From: CAADGY01 sp900696665
GTDB lineage: Bacteria; Acidobacteriota; Terriglobia; Bryobacterales; Bryobacteraceae
Direction of reading: 5' to 3'
Assembly: GCA_035063885.1 (NCBI GenBank)
Contig: JAPSFM010000002.1
Location: forward strand, 62,001 to 126,000
Length of the DNA: 64,000 nucleotides
Shown: positions 49,248-58,700 of the stretch, piece after piece
Numbering within the stretch: the stretch's first letter is position 1
Layout: the number at the start of each line of letters is the position of its first letter
The notes under the pieces: generated by a model
Seen by the model: only the letters and a program-made list of their open reading frames with translations
Databases searched by the model: none
Told to the model about the DNA's origin: nothing
Translations under genes and position numbers: made by a program

Positions 49248-52200
49248 TCAGTCTCCCGAAACGTGTTGCGTGGGCCGCTGTTGGGCCGTGGAAGCCGCCA
49301 GCGCTCCCACGGTGACGTGGATCGTAGGCATGTGGCCCTGTTCGATGGAGTCCCGAATCTTCTCTTCCGAATGGAGATTCTCGAGCTTCTCCCTCAGCAT
49401 CTGCCGCCGCAGCCGCGCCTCGAACTCCGCCAATTGGGCTTCGATGCTGTTCCGCTTCTTCTTGGCCGCGATCATATCTTCCCGGTAGCGCTTGAGGAAG
49501 TATCCGATGGTCTCGACCCTGATCTTGATAGATCCTGTCGGCTTGTTCTCGTCGATATCCTTGAAGCAGAAATACGGCGTGCCGGAATGCTCGACAATTT
49601 CTTCGACCACCGTATAGATCGGTGCATCGTGGCCGCATTTGAAGCTCGAAAGCTCCAGCGCGATCAGGTTCGGATGTCGCGCCACGTACTTCGCAGCCCA
49701 GATCTTGCGGCTCGTGTTCTCGCTATAGGAGTTCTTCCAGACATCGGTAATCGCCATCGGATCGGGGATTTCTCCGGAAAGAACTTCGTCGCCGAACAGC
49801 CGCCAGACAATATCGTCGTCGATGGGCAGTGCATCTTGCGGGAATACGGGATAGCCGATTTTCTGGAATTCCTCCAGAATCTCGTGGTTGACGCCCGGGT
49901 CGTTGTGATAGGGCCGTCCCAACAGCACGATCCCGAGGCCATCTTCCCGCTCCAGTCGCTCGAGCACTTCGCGGGCGCCTCCGCGCAAGGTGACGTTGTT
50001 GAAGTAATCCAGAGCCTTGTAGCCCTCCCGCACTGCGCGAGCATTCTCCTCCGGTGAGACACCCAACACTTCATGGAATGCTTCGTACATCTGCCGCTCG
50101 AAAATATCCGGCTGCGAGATGTTCACAAAGGTATCCAGGAACCGGACGTTCTTTTCTTTGAATAGATCGCCTTCCTTGGTAAACGCGGCCTTCACCGCTG
50201 CCGGAGTCGTGGCTACAGTGGGGCAGGAGCGCGTTCCCTGAACGTGTGACAGGTCGGTGGTGAGGCAATCGATCATCGGAAAGAAGATCAGGTCGAGCGG
50301 TTTTTTCGCGTGGTGCACCTGCAGCAGATTATGCACATGCGGAATGCCCAGCTTCGACGGGAAACACGGATCGATAGAACCCCGCTTGGCGCCTTCCTTA
50401 TATAGCGCTTCGCTTGTGTAATCAGAGAAGATCATGTGCTCGGCCTTAACGCCAAGCGAGGCAAAATAGCCCGTGAATACCGGCGCCTGCGAGTACATGT
50501 TCAGCACCCGCGGCATACCAATGCGGATCTCCGACCGCCGCTTCATCAACTCCGCACGCTTCTTCTGCGATGCCGTGAACTGAAGTTTCGGCAGCGGGTC
50601 CGCTACCAGCGGAACGTCCTGGACGCGGAACACCGCCTTGGCGGCGATTTCCACAAAGTTCGGATTCGCCTTCTTCAGACTGTCGAGATTGCCTTTGATG
50701 GAGCGCATCTCGTTAATGTCTTCCACCGTGCCCTTTTCGCAGGTCGCGATGATAAGCCGTTGGGCCCCTTCCGCGATTGGAACCTTCGATTTTTCGGGAC
50801 GGTAGGCGTTTTCGCTAAGTACGCTGGTCTTGACGTCGATGAACGTGCGCAGGCACTTGTTCTTGCAGAAGTAACAACGCGTGGCTTCCGATCTTGCCGT
50901 GGTGAAGGTAATCTCCCCGACGGCATCCAAACCGATAAAGGTGCTCTTGCGGCCGTTGTCCCATAGACGGCCGGCTTCAAGCGCCGCCCCGATAGCCCCG
51001 GCTTCTCCGCAGTGCTCATGCACAATGACTTCGGCGGGATGGTCCTTGCCCTTGAACCGGGATTCGATGAAATCAACCTGCGCTTTCACCGCGGCCAAAT
51101 TGTATTGCGTGCCGCCCTGCAACAGAAACTTGGTACCGATGGCGGACAGATTCGGAATCTGTGAAACGTACAGCCAGATATTTTTCGGCAGCACGTTGCA
51201 AAGTCCGGCCATGATCTCTTCCGGCTTCCATCCCTGGCGCTGAAAATCCACGATGTCGGACTGCATGAACACCGCGCAGCCATAGCCGAACATGGGGAAC
51301 CCTTTCGCCCCGAAAGCGGTGTCGGCAAACTGTTCCACCGGGATGCCGAATCCTTGCGAAGTGGATTGCAGGAAGTATCCATTCCCGGCCGAGCACTGGG
51401 TGTTCAGCTTGAAATCCTTCACCCGGCCGTTCTTCAGGATGATGATCTTGATGTCCTGCCCGCCGACGTCGCAAATTACGTCGACGTTGTTGTAGAAATG
51501 AAGGCCCGCCTGAGTGTGGGCTACCGTCTCCACCACTGCGGCATCCGCGCCAATAACATCTTTCAAAATGTCCTTCGCGTACCCGGTCGTGCCAACGCCA
51601 AGGACATTGAGTTTAGCGCCCTGCTCCGTAACCTGGTGCTGGAGTTTGGAGAAAATCTCCATCGTGTCCTCGATGGGATTCCCCTTGGAAAGCTGGTATG
51701 CCTTGGCCAGGATGCGCCGTTCGCTGTCCTTCGAAAGCAGGACCGCCTTCGTGGACGTGGAACCGCCATCGATGCCAATGAATCCTTCCACTACCTGGTT
51801 TAGCCGGAAAGTAGCCGGAACGAACTTTTTGTGGCTGTACTTGGCCTTGAACGCCGCCAGTTCATCCGCGCTCTTGGCCAGACCGCCATTGCCACCCTTC
51901 TTACGCTTCTCTTCCTCCCTGCCGACTTCGATGTACCACTGAAGCTTTTCCCAACCTGTGTACCGGCCAACAGTCTCGCTTTCGGTTTTTCCGAATTCGA
52001 CGGCGCCGATAGCAGCGAAGTACTGAGCGTTATCGGGAGTCTTGATCAGTGTCTCGGGATCGGCGCCTTCAGGCAGCGGAAACGCACGTTCTTCCCAGAT
52101 TTTCGGGATATTGTGCTTCCAGCAGTCACGCATGCCGGTGATGTAGCAGTTCGGCCCGCCGAGCAGAAGCACTTCCGGCCGCAGCGTGTTGCCTCGCGTC

Positions 52201-52835
52201 AGCACGGAGAGGTTTTGCATCACGATGGCTTCAAACAGCGACGCCATTAGCTCATCCGGCGGAACACCGGATTTCTGCAAGCCGTTGATATCGGTCTCCG
52301 CGAACACGCCGCACTTGCCGGCCACGGGATGGAGCTTCAATCCCTTGTAGCCCATCTTGCAGAGATCTTCCGGGGGAATTCTCAGCTTCGCGTTGATCTT
52401 ATCGATGACCGCCCCGGTTCCTCCCGCGCACTTGTCGTTCATCGAAGGAATCTTCTTTTTACGGCCGGTTTCGGGGTCTTCCTTGAAGATGATGATCTTG
52501 GCGTCCTGCCCACCCAATTCGATAACGGAGCCACAGGCGGGATACAACTTCTCCACCGCTAAGGAAACGGCGTTCACTTCCTGAACAAACTTCGCGCCGA
52601 TGTACTTCGACAGCCCGTTGCCCCCGGAACCTGTGATGAAGATGCGGGAGTTCTGAACGCTGAAACCGTCCAATTCCTGTTCGAAACGCGTCAGGAACTC
52701 GATAACCTTTTCCGGCTGTTTCGTATCGTGACGCTGGTAATCCTGCCAGACAATCTGGTCGGTTGCGGCGTCCACCACCACGGCTTTCACCGTGGTGGAG
52801 CCCACGTCCATGCCTATGAGAAAAGTTCTTTCCAT
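49248..52835 (-). CDS. 2-hydroxyacyl-CoA dehydratase / benzoyl-CoA reductase-type activase (double ASKHA plus DUF2229)
   Basis: 1195 residues. Two BadF/BadG/HgdC-type ATPase domains: the first starts GMDVGSTTVKAVVVD (8-22) with its cluster Cys in NDKCAGGTGAVID, and the second starts near residue 352 (GIDGGSTSTKAVLLS) with NTQCSAGNGYFLQ. A Cys cluster RCYFCKNKC follows (about 650), then a DUF2229 region (IGMPRVLNMYSQAPVF; GSIDPCFPSKLGIPHVHNLL; FFPMIDCLT). These ATP-driven [4Fe-4S] archerases inject a low-potential electron into a dehydratase, and the partner is the gene 31 bases upstream. In some bacteria activase and dehydratase-like parts are one protein of about 1400 residues. Expected to be oxygen-sensitive. 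Confidence 0.88.
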   Translation of the reverse strand: MERTFLIGMDVGSTTVKAVVVDAATDQIVWQDYQRHDTKQPEKVIEFLTRFEQELDGFSVQNSRIFITGSGGNGLSKYIGAKFVQEVNAVSLAVEKLYPACGSVIELGGQDAKIIIFKEDPETGRKKKIPSMNDKCAGGTGAVIDKINAKLRIPPEDLCKMGYKGLKLHPVAGKCGVFAETDINGLQKSGVPPDELMASLFEAIVMQNLSVLTRGNTLRPEVLLLGGPNCYITGMRDCWKHNIPKIWEERAFPLPEGADPETLIKTPDNAQYFAAIGAVEFGKTESETVGRYTGWEKLQWYIEVGREEEKRKKGGNGGLAKSADELAAFKAKYSHKKFVPATFRLNQVVEGFIGIDGGSTSTKAVLLSKDSERRILAKAYQLSKGNPIEDTMEIFSKLQHQVTEQGAKLNVLGVGTTGYAKDILKDVIGADAAVVETVAHTQAGLHFYNNVDVICDVGGQDIKIIILKNGRVKDFKLNTQCSAGNGYFLQSTSQGFGIPVEQFADTAFGAKGFPMFGYGCAVFMQSDIVDFQRQGWKPEEIMAGLCNVLPKNIWLYVSQIPNLSAIGTKFLLQGGTQYNLAAVKAQVDFIESRFKGKDHPAEVIVHEHCGEAGAIGAALEAGRLWDNGRKSTFIGLDAVGEITFTTARSEATRCYFCKNKCLRTFIDVKTSVLSENAYRPEKSKVPIAEGAQRLIIATCEKGTVEDINEMRSIKGNLDSLKKANPNFVEIAAKAVFRVQDVPLVADPLPKLQFTASQKKRAELMKRRSEIRIGMPRVLNMYSQAPVFTGYFASLGVKAEHMIFSDYTSEALYKEGAKRGSIDPCFPSKLGIPHVHNLLQVHHAKKPLDLIFFPMIDCLTTDLSHVQGTRSCPTVATTPAAVKAAFTKEGDLFKEKNVRFLDTFVNISQPDIFERQMYEAFHEVLGVSPEENARAVREGYKALDYFNNVTLRGGAREVLERLEREDGLGIVLLGRPYHNDPGVNHEILEEFQKIGYPVFPQDALPIDDDIVWRLFGDEVLSGEIPDPMAITDVWKNSYSENTSRKIWAAKYVARHPNLIALELSSFKCGHDAPIYTVVEEIVEHSGTPYFCFKDIDENKPTGSIKIRVETIGYFLKRYREDMIAAKKKRNSIEAQLAEFEARLRRQMLREKLENLHSEEKIRDSIEQGHMPTIHVTVGALAASTAQQRPTQHVSGD

Positions 52836-52866
52836 GTAGTCGGCTACCTCAAATTAAACCCGGCTT

Positions 52867-54654
52867 CTAATTCACCAGAACGGCGTTCCGCCGTTCTGGT
52901 GTCCAGTTCTCCTGCTTCATCCGGCCGGCAATGTGCATGACGAAATTCGCCGCCTGCCCGACGATACCCTTGGTGTGCGGCACGCGGTACATCGGCCGCT
53001 TCATTTCCGGATGCGCATCGGCAAAAGCGCGGCATTCTTCCACCGTCAAGCCCACTTTGTTCAATGTTTCCTGGAATTCCAGCTTGGCTTTGTTCTTCGC
53101 TTCGCCGAGCGCCATCTGCACACGGCTGTGCGCGTTGATTTCGCCTTCGCCGGAGGTTTCGATCGGCAGATAAATGATGTCTTTGAACGTGGAGACGACC
53201 GCGGCCTGAGCACCGTCGGATTGCGTGGAGGGCATGCACCCGAACGGCTTCAGCGATAACACCATGTGAGCGAGGTCTTTGTTTGAGTAATAGATGTTTT
53301 TCGCTACTTCAAGGTGCCCCTCGCCTCCGCCCGCGCGCGAGTTGTAGAACGGATGGCCCATGCGCTGCAACTCGTACTGATCGGCCAGATGATGCGCCAG
53401 TCCGCCCAACGCTTCTACAATGCGATGATATTCGCGTTTGAAGATAGCTTCAGCGAGTTTCAGCTTGGCGACTTTGTTGCGAAACTCCCACTCGATCTTC
53501 GCGCGTTTGCCGATTTTCCAGACCGGCGGTAGGACTGCGCCTTCCTCCAGACCCTTCAGATCCCTATACTTTTGAATGACCTGGTGGATCATGTACATGA
53601 TCCAGGTCCCGATCGGCTCCACCAGCACCTGCGCGCCTTCCCGCTCGAGGAAACGGAACATGTTGAAGTTGCCGTCACCCTCGGTGGTCTGGGCCCAGAA
53701 TTCGCCTGTAATCTTCACGATGGGCTTCACCCGGAGGCGGTCTACCTCAATTTCGTCGAAGCGGTCGCGGCAATGTTCGAGAGCGGCGGTGTAGTCATCG
53801 CCCTTCAACTGGTTCAGAAACTTGCCCATGTACTCGGCCGTGTCCCGGAAACCGCCGAGGAAGGATGACATCTTCCCGTCAAGCTTCCACGGCTGCTTGC
53901 CGCGGAACACCTCATGCATGTAGTCCATTACCTGGTCGAGCCTGGAGTCGGTGGCTCCGGCTTCCACTTCGTAAGGCCTGATCTGGTAGGCAACTTCATT
54001 CAGCACGTCGCCGCAGTTCAGCGCGTTCAGAATGCCAAGGAAGAAGTCGAGGTTCATCTCGAGCCCGGCTTCCGCATCGGACTGGCTCAGTCCCCCGGAC
54101 TGCTGGAACAGCAGCACGCGGAACCCGTCGAAGCCCGCATTGCGCAACGCCAGGCGGTACTCCGCTTCGTACATGCCGAAACGGCATGGTCCGCACGCGC
54201 CCGCGGTGAAGAACACATAGCGGTCTATGATTTCCTGCTTGGGAACGCCCTGCTCTTCAAGTTGCTGGAGATACTGGACCAGGTTCCCGACTGTGAAATA
54301 CGTGGGGTTGCACTGGCCGTTGTTGCCGTATTCTTTACCCAACTGGAATGCGGCGACGTTCGGTGTCGGGATGGTCTCCGCCAGATAGCCGAGACCTTCC
54401 AGCGCCCCGTGAACCAGCTTTTCGTGTTTCCAGGTCAGGCCGCCGAACAGCAGCGTAGTACGTCCGCGCTCGCTCTTCGTGAATGCGCGTTCCGCGGGGC
54501 GTTTGAAATGGTGGACGCCATGGTTCGCCAGCCCGGCCTCCCGTTCCAGTCGTGCCCGCTCCTCCGCCAGTCGTTGATGGATGATCTCTTCAATCGAACC
54601 CCGGACTTGAACGAGGTCCGGCGCAGGATTTCCATGAATTGGCTGAGTGCTCAT
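52867..54654 (-). CDS. 2-hydroxyacyl-CoA dehydratase-like component (HgdB/BcrB-related)
   Basis: 595 residues from ATG 54654, decided by a strong SD (GGGAGGGA, 54660-54667) five bases upstream; the upstream frame is unrelated. Likely cluster-binding cysteines are in NGQCNPTYFTVGN and TAGACGPCRFGMYEAEYR. Further family-like blocks are KPIVKITGEFWAQTTEGDGNF, EGAQVLVEPIGTWIMYM and LSLKPFGCMPSTQSDGAQAA. Proteins of this group accept the electron delivered by the activase. Substrate is not deducible; candidates are a 2-hydroxyacyl-CoA or an unknown CoA ester. First gene of the seven-gene minus-strand run that leads through the DHS-like gene into fadNAE. Confidence 0.85.
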   Translation of the reverse strand: MSTQPIHGNPAPDLVQVRGSIEEIIHQRLAEERARLEREAGLANHGVHHFKRPAERAFTKSERGRTTLLFGGLTWKHEKLVHGALEGLGYLAETIPTPNVAAFQLGKEYGNNGQCNPTYFTVGNLVQYLQQLEEQGVPKQEIIDRYVFFTAGACGPCRFGMYEAEYRLALRNAGFDGFRVLLFQQSGGLSQSDAEAGLEMNLDFFLGILNALNCGDVLNEVAYQIRPYEVEAGATDSRLDQVMDYMHEVFRGKQPWKLDGKMSSFLGGFRDTAEYMGKFLNQLKGDDYTAALEHCRDRFDEIEVDRLRVKPIVKITGEFWAQTTEGDGNFNMFRFLEREGAQVLVEPIGTWIMYMIHQVIQKYRDLKGLEEGAVLPPVWKIGKRAKIEWEFRNKVAKLKLAEAIFKREYHRIVEALGGLAHHLADQYELQRMGHPFYNSRAGGGEGHLEVAKNIYYSNKDLAHMVLSLKPFGCMPSTQSDGAQAAVVSTFKDIIYLPIETSGEGEINAHSRVQMALGEAKNKAKLEFQETLNKVGLTVEECRAFADAHPEMKRPMYRVPHTKGIVGQAANFVMHIAGRMKQENWTPERRNAVLVN

Positions 54655-54995
54655 GTTGCTCCCTCCCGAGTGACAACGAATTATTGACCCAGACGACCGG
54701 GTGCCCAGAACCCAGCGCAGTTTGCCCACGGCCCGAAGCAATTTCCTGCCGGTGGCTCTGGCTTCGACGGACACCTCAAATCGGCAGGCGCCCGCAGAAC
54801 GTCCGGATATAGCTCAACACGCAGTTTCAGTCAGTAACCCTATGAAATGAATGGAAATCCATTAAATGGTGTGATTTAATCGCTGAAAGGACAAGACGGC
54901 GATTTACCGGGTTGGGCGGTTCCAGTACTCATTTCCCGCTCAGAAGTGAGCAATTCTGCGTCCAACTTCAGGAGAAACCATCTCCAGGAAAAATC
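54655..54995. promoter_or_regulatory. Divergent intergenic region between the acyl-CoA dehydratase gene and the LysM gene
   Basis: About 340 bases that must hold promoters for both the long minus-strand run and the plus-strand LysM gene. The middle is AT-rich relative to the rest of the window. It carries AATGG-AAAT-CCATT-A-AATGG (54850-54868), two overlapping inverted repeats that could be an operator. No -10/-35 pair was clear enough to call. Confidence 0.35.
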
Positions 54996-55430
54996 ATGGC
55001 AGACGACAAACAACAACGCACGCAGCAACTCAAGGAAAAGTACGGATCGGTGCTACGAGTGATCGAACAGCAAGGCGTCCGGCTGGAGAACGTTCACGTG
55101 GAGAATAACAAGCTGTTAATAAGGGGCGCCGCTCCGAGTGAAGATGCCAAGAACAAGGTTTGGGACCAGATCAAGCTGGTCGACCCTTCTTATTCCGACC
55201 TCACCTGCGATCTACGGGTCGAGCAGCGTGCCGGACAGGCGGCTGCGGCGGAACAGACGCAGGCTGCTGCGCAAACATATACAGTGCAAGCCGGAGACTC
55301 GTTGTCGAAAATCAGCAAGCAATTCTACGGCGACGCGAACGCCTACATGCGCATTTTCGAAGCCAATCGCGATAAGCTGTCAGATCCAGACAAGATAAAG
55401 CCCGGGCAGCAGTTGACCATCCCCCAATAG
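54996..55430 (+). CDS. BON-LysM domain protein (Kbp/YgaU-like)
   Basis: 144 residues from ATG 54996 (AGGAA at 54986-54990). The N-terminal half is a BON-like domain (VLRVIEQQGVRLENVHVENNKLLIRGAAPSEDAKNKVWDQI), followed by a Gln/Ala-rich linker (RAGQAAAAEQTQAAAQ) and a C-terminal LysM (TYTVQAGDSLSKISKQFYGDANAYMRIFEANRDKL). E. coli Kbp/YgaU has the same order and binds potassium in the cytoplasm; there is no signal peptide here either. LysM would bind peptidoglycan if exported. Single gene, followed by 341 non-coding bases. Confidence 0.88.
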   Translation: MADDKQQRTQQLKEKYGSVLRVIEQQGVRLENVHVENNKLLIRGAAPSEDAKNKVWDQIKLVDPSYSDLTCDLRVEQRAGQAAAAEQTQAAAQTYTVQAGDSLSKISKQFYGDANAYMRIFEANRDKLSDPDKIKPGQQLTIPQ

Positions 55431-55771
55431 AGGGAGACTTCGCGCCACGCGCGAACCGGTCCGGTTTAACAGGAATCGCGGCTACCACCGCCAATCGGGC
55501 GTATCGATAAACAACCCATACAGGGCGCGCTGACGAACGCCGTGCTGCACACGTCAGGAGGGCTACGGCGCCCGGCCCTGTAACCTCGGCAGCGCTACAC
55601 TCGTTGTATGTAGATACGCTGTCGCGGAAGTTCGCTTCAACCGTCACGGCCGCTTCCCACGCACGCGGCTCAGGAAATCTTTTGATTATGAGCCGCGACG
55701 GCCAAGAGGCTGTGCGTATCGAACGAATGTGGTGGACTTCGGAGACAGGACGCTAGTTCGAAAGGCTTTTT
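55431..55771. other. Intergenic region containing a leader repeat and hairpin
   Basis: No gene is visible in these 341 bases. Its right third is a repeat shared with the MFS leader. Within that repeat GCGGCTCA (55664-55671) and TGAGCCGC (55688-55695) form a perfect 8-bp stem around 16 bases. The left part shows no recognised element. Confidence 0.5.
55644..55756 (+). repeat. Leader repeat copy B, upstream of the RND permease gene
   Basis: Shares TCACGGCCGCTT (55644-55655), ATCGAACGAATG (55718-55729) and GGAGACAGGACGCTAG (55741-55756) with copy A at 40740-40829, in the same order. Copy B has about 23 extra bases between the left and middle blocks, including one arm of the 8-bp inverted repeat. 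The right-hand block ends 15 bases before the GTG start of the RND gene. Confidence 0.72.
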
Positions 55772-58700
55772 GTGCGCTTATCCGAGATCTGCGTAAACCG
55801 GCCGGTGTTCGCCTTCATGCTGATCATGTTCCTGGTCGTCATGGGGGTGTTCAGCTTCCTGCAACTTGGCGTCGATCTGTTCCCCAAAAGCGACGCCGCG
55901 ACGGTGTATGTCAGGATGCGACTGCCCGGCGCGAGCCCCGAAGAGATGACCTCGCAGGTCGTGCTGCCGCTCGAGGAATCGATCGCCGCCATCAGCGGCA
56001 TCGACGAAATGCGGGCCATCGTCTCCGAGGGGAATGCAAACATCATCGTCACTTTTGTGCTGGAACGCGATATCGGGGAAGCGGTGGAGGACGTTCGCGA
56101 AAAGGTCAGCGCCGCCGTTCGCAACCTGCCACCGAATATCCTTCCACCCGTGGTGGCGAAGGCAGACCCCGATTCCGACCCTGTCATCACGCTCGCCGTC
56201 AGTGGTGAGCGGCCCGTGCGGGAACTGACAGAGATCGCGGACAAGCAGATCCGGCGCGCCATCGAGACCGTGGATGGCGTGGGCGGCGTTGACATCAACG
56301 GAGGACAACTCCGGCAGATCAATGTTTATCTCGACATCAACAAGCTGAACGGTTACCAGTTCACGGCCCAGGATGTAGAGAACGCGATCCGCACGGAGAA
56401 CATCGAAGCGCCCGGAGGCCGTATCGTCCGGGGTCCCACCGAAGTGGGCGTGCGCACAATGGGGCGCGTGGAGCGTGTCGCCGACTTTAACAACATCATC
56501 GTAAAAAACGTGGGCGGGGCGCCGATTCGCATCCGGGACATAGGCTATGTGGAAGACGGGATGGCGGAAAAACGCACCTTTGCTTTCTACCAGGGCACGC
56601 CCGCCGTCGTTCTGGAGGTCCGCCGGCAAGTCGGCACGAACACCGTGAAGGTTGTGGACGGAATTCAGCACCGGCTGAAAGAAATCAAGGATCAGCTTCC
56701 GAGCGGCGTGTCCATCAACGTGGTAAAGGAACAGGCCACTTACATTAAAAATTCAGTAGCCGCTCTTGAAGAACACCTTCTGCTCGGCAGCCTGCTCGCC
56801 TCCTTCATCGTCTGGTTGTTCATTCGCGACTGGCGGACAGTTCTAATCAGTTCCATCGCCATTCCTACCTCCATCATTGCGACCTTCACGTTTATGCGCG
56901 CCATGGATTTCACTTTGAACTCCATGACGTTGCTGGGGCTGACGCTGGCGGTAGGCATTGTCATTGATGACGCGATTATTGTGCTTGAAAATATTTACCG
57001 CCATGTCGAGGAACACGCGCTTCCACCGATGGAAGCGGCCGTGAAGGCCACCAAAGAGATCGCGCTGGCGGTGATGGCGACAACGTTGTCGCTGGTCATT
57101 ATCTTCGTTCCTATCGCTTTCATGACGGGTTACGCACGCCGTTACATGAACCAGTTCGGATGGACCATGGCCATTTCGATTCTGGTATCGATGCTGGTGG
57201 CTTTCACGCTTACGCCTTCGCTGAGCTCACGGTTGCTGAAGCGCAGGGACCCGGCGAAAAGGGGTGGACACGAGGGCGGGCCTGGTCATAAGCACGGGTT
57301 TTTTGACAGGAACTATGTGCGCTTGCTCGACTGGTCTTTGACACACCGGTGGGTGGTGGTGGGCGTCGCGATTCTCACCTTTGCCTCCACTTTTTTCCTG
57401 GCGCGCTTTATCGGCCGCGACTGGATGCCGCAGGACGACCAGAGTGAGTTGTCAGTTCATCTCGAACTGCCGGAAGGATCTTCGATTGAGGCGACGGAGA
57501 AACTGACGCTCGAAATTGCGAAGCGGATTCAGCAGATCCCGGGTATTCGCGCGGTTGTGCCGGCTACATCGTCATTTCTGAACCGTGTGACCATGTCTTT
57601 CATCACGGTGCTGCTGGAACCGCAGGGCGAACGGGACGATATTCAGGCCATGGGACAGCAGGTGAGGGCGGTTCTGAGAGATTACCCCTATGCCAGGCCA
57701 AGGGTGTCCTTTCCGAACGTGCTGGGAGGGCGCGACACATTCTCGCCGATTCGTGCCCTGCTGCTCGGTCCCGACATGGACAAACTGGTCGAAATCGCCA
57801 AAGAAGTCAACGTCAAGCTCGCCGCACAGCCTGAGGTGGCCGACATCAAGGTCAACCTCAATTTGAACAACCCCGAACTGCAGGTGGAAATCGACAGACA
57901 ACTGGCTTCCGATCTGGGGGTGCGTGTCTCCGATGTCGCCAACGCCGTAAGGCTCCTGATGTCCGGTGAAGACGAAATCTCCACTTACAAGGAGGAGTCC
58001 GAACAGTACCCTGTTACGATGCGCCTGTTGCCGGGGCAACGTGACGACCCCGCGGTGCTAAGCCGTCTGCTCGTTCCCTCATCGCGTCTGGGACTGATCC
58101 GCCTGGACTCGGTGGCAACGCTTGAGCGGGGGCTCGGCCCCAGCCGTATCGACCGGTTTGCCCGCCAGTTTGCGATTGGTATTTACGGCAATATCGCGTC
58201 CGGGCATACGCTGGGTGAAGGCGCCGCGGTCACACAAAGGATCATCAACGAGGTTGGGCTGCCGCCAGGATACCGCCTGACTTTCTCCGGGCAGGTGAAA
58301 ATTCTGGAAGAGACGACGATGAACATGATTCTCGCATTCGCGCTCGCGTCGATCTTCATGTACATGGTGCTGGCGGCGCAGTTTGAAAGCCTGGCTCACC
58401 CCTTCATCATTCTGCTGACACTGCCCCTCTCCATTCCGTTCGCACTCATTTCGCTGATCGGCACCGGTAGAAGCCTGAACCTCTTCAGCGCGCTCGGTGT
58501 ACTGCTGTTGCTGGGTATCGTTAAGAAGAACGGTATTCTGCAGATCGACTACATGAACCGGCTTCGCGACCAGGGGCGTCCCTTGCACGAAGCGATTCTC
58601 GAAGCCAATCGCATCCGGCTGCGGCCCATCCTCATGACAACATTTTCGATTATTGCGGGTCTGATCCCAACAGCCATCGGCATCGGCGCGGGCGCTTCAC

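Noticed and set aside
55778..56671. Minus-strand open frame (297 codons) opposite the RND permease
   Set aside because: Shadow frame; the plus strand encodes unmistakable RND transmembrane and periplasmic motifs.
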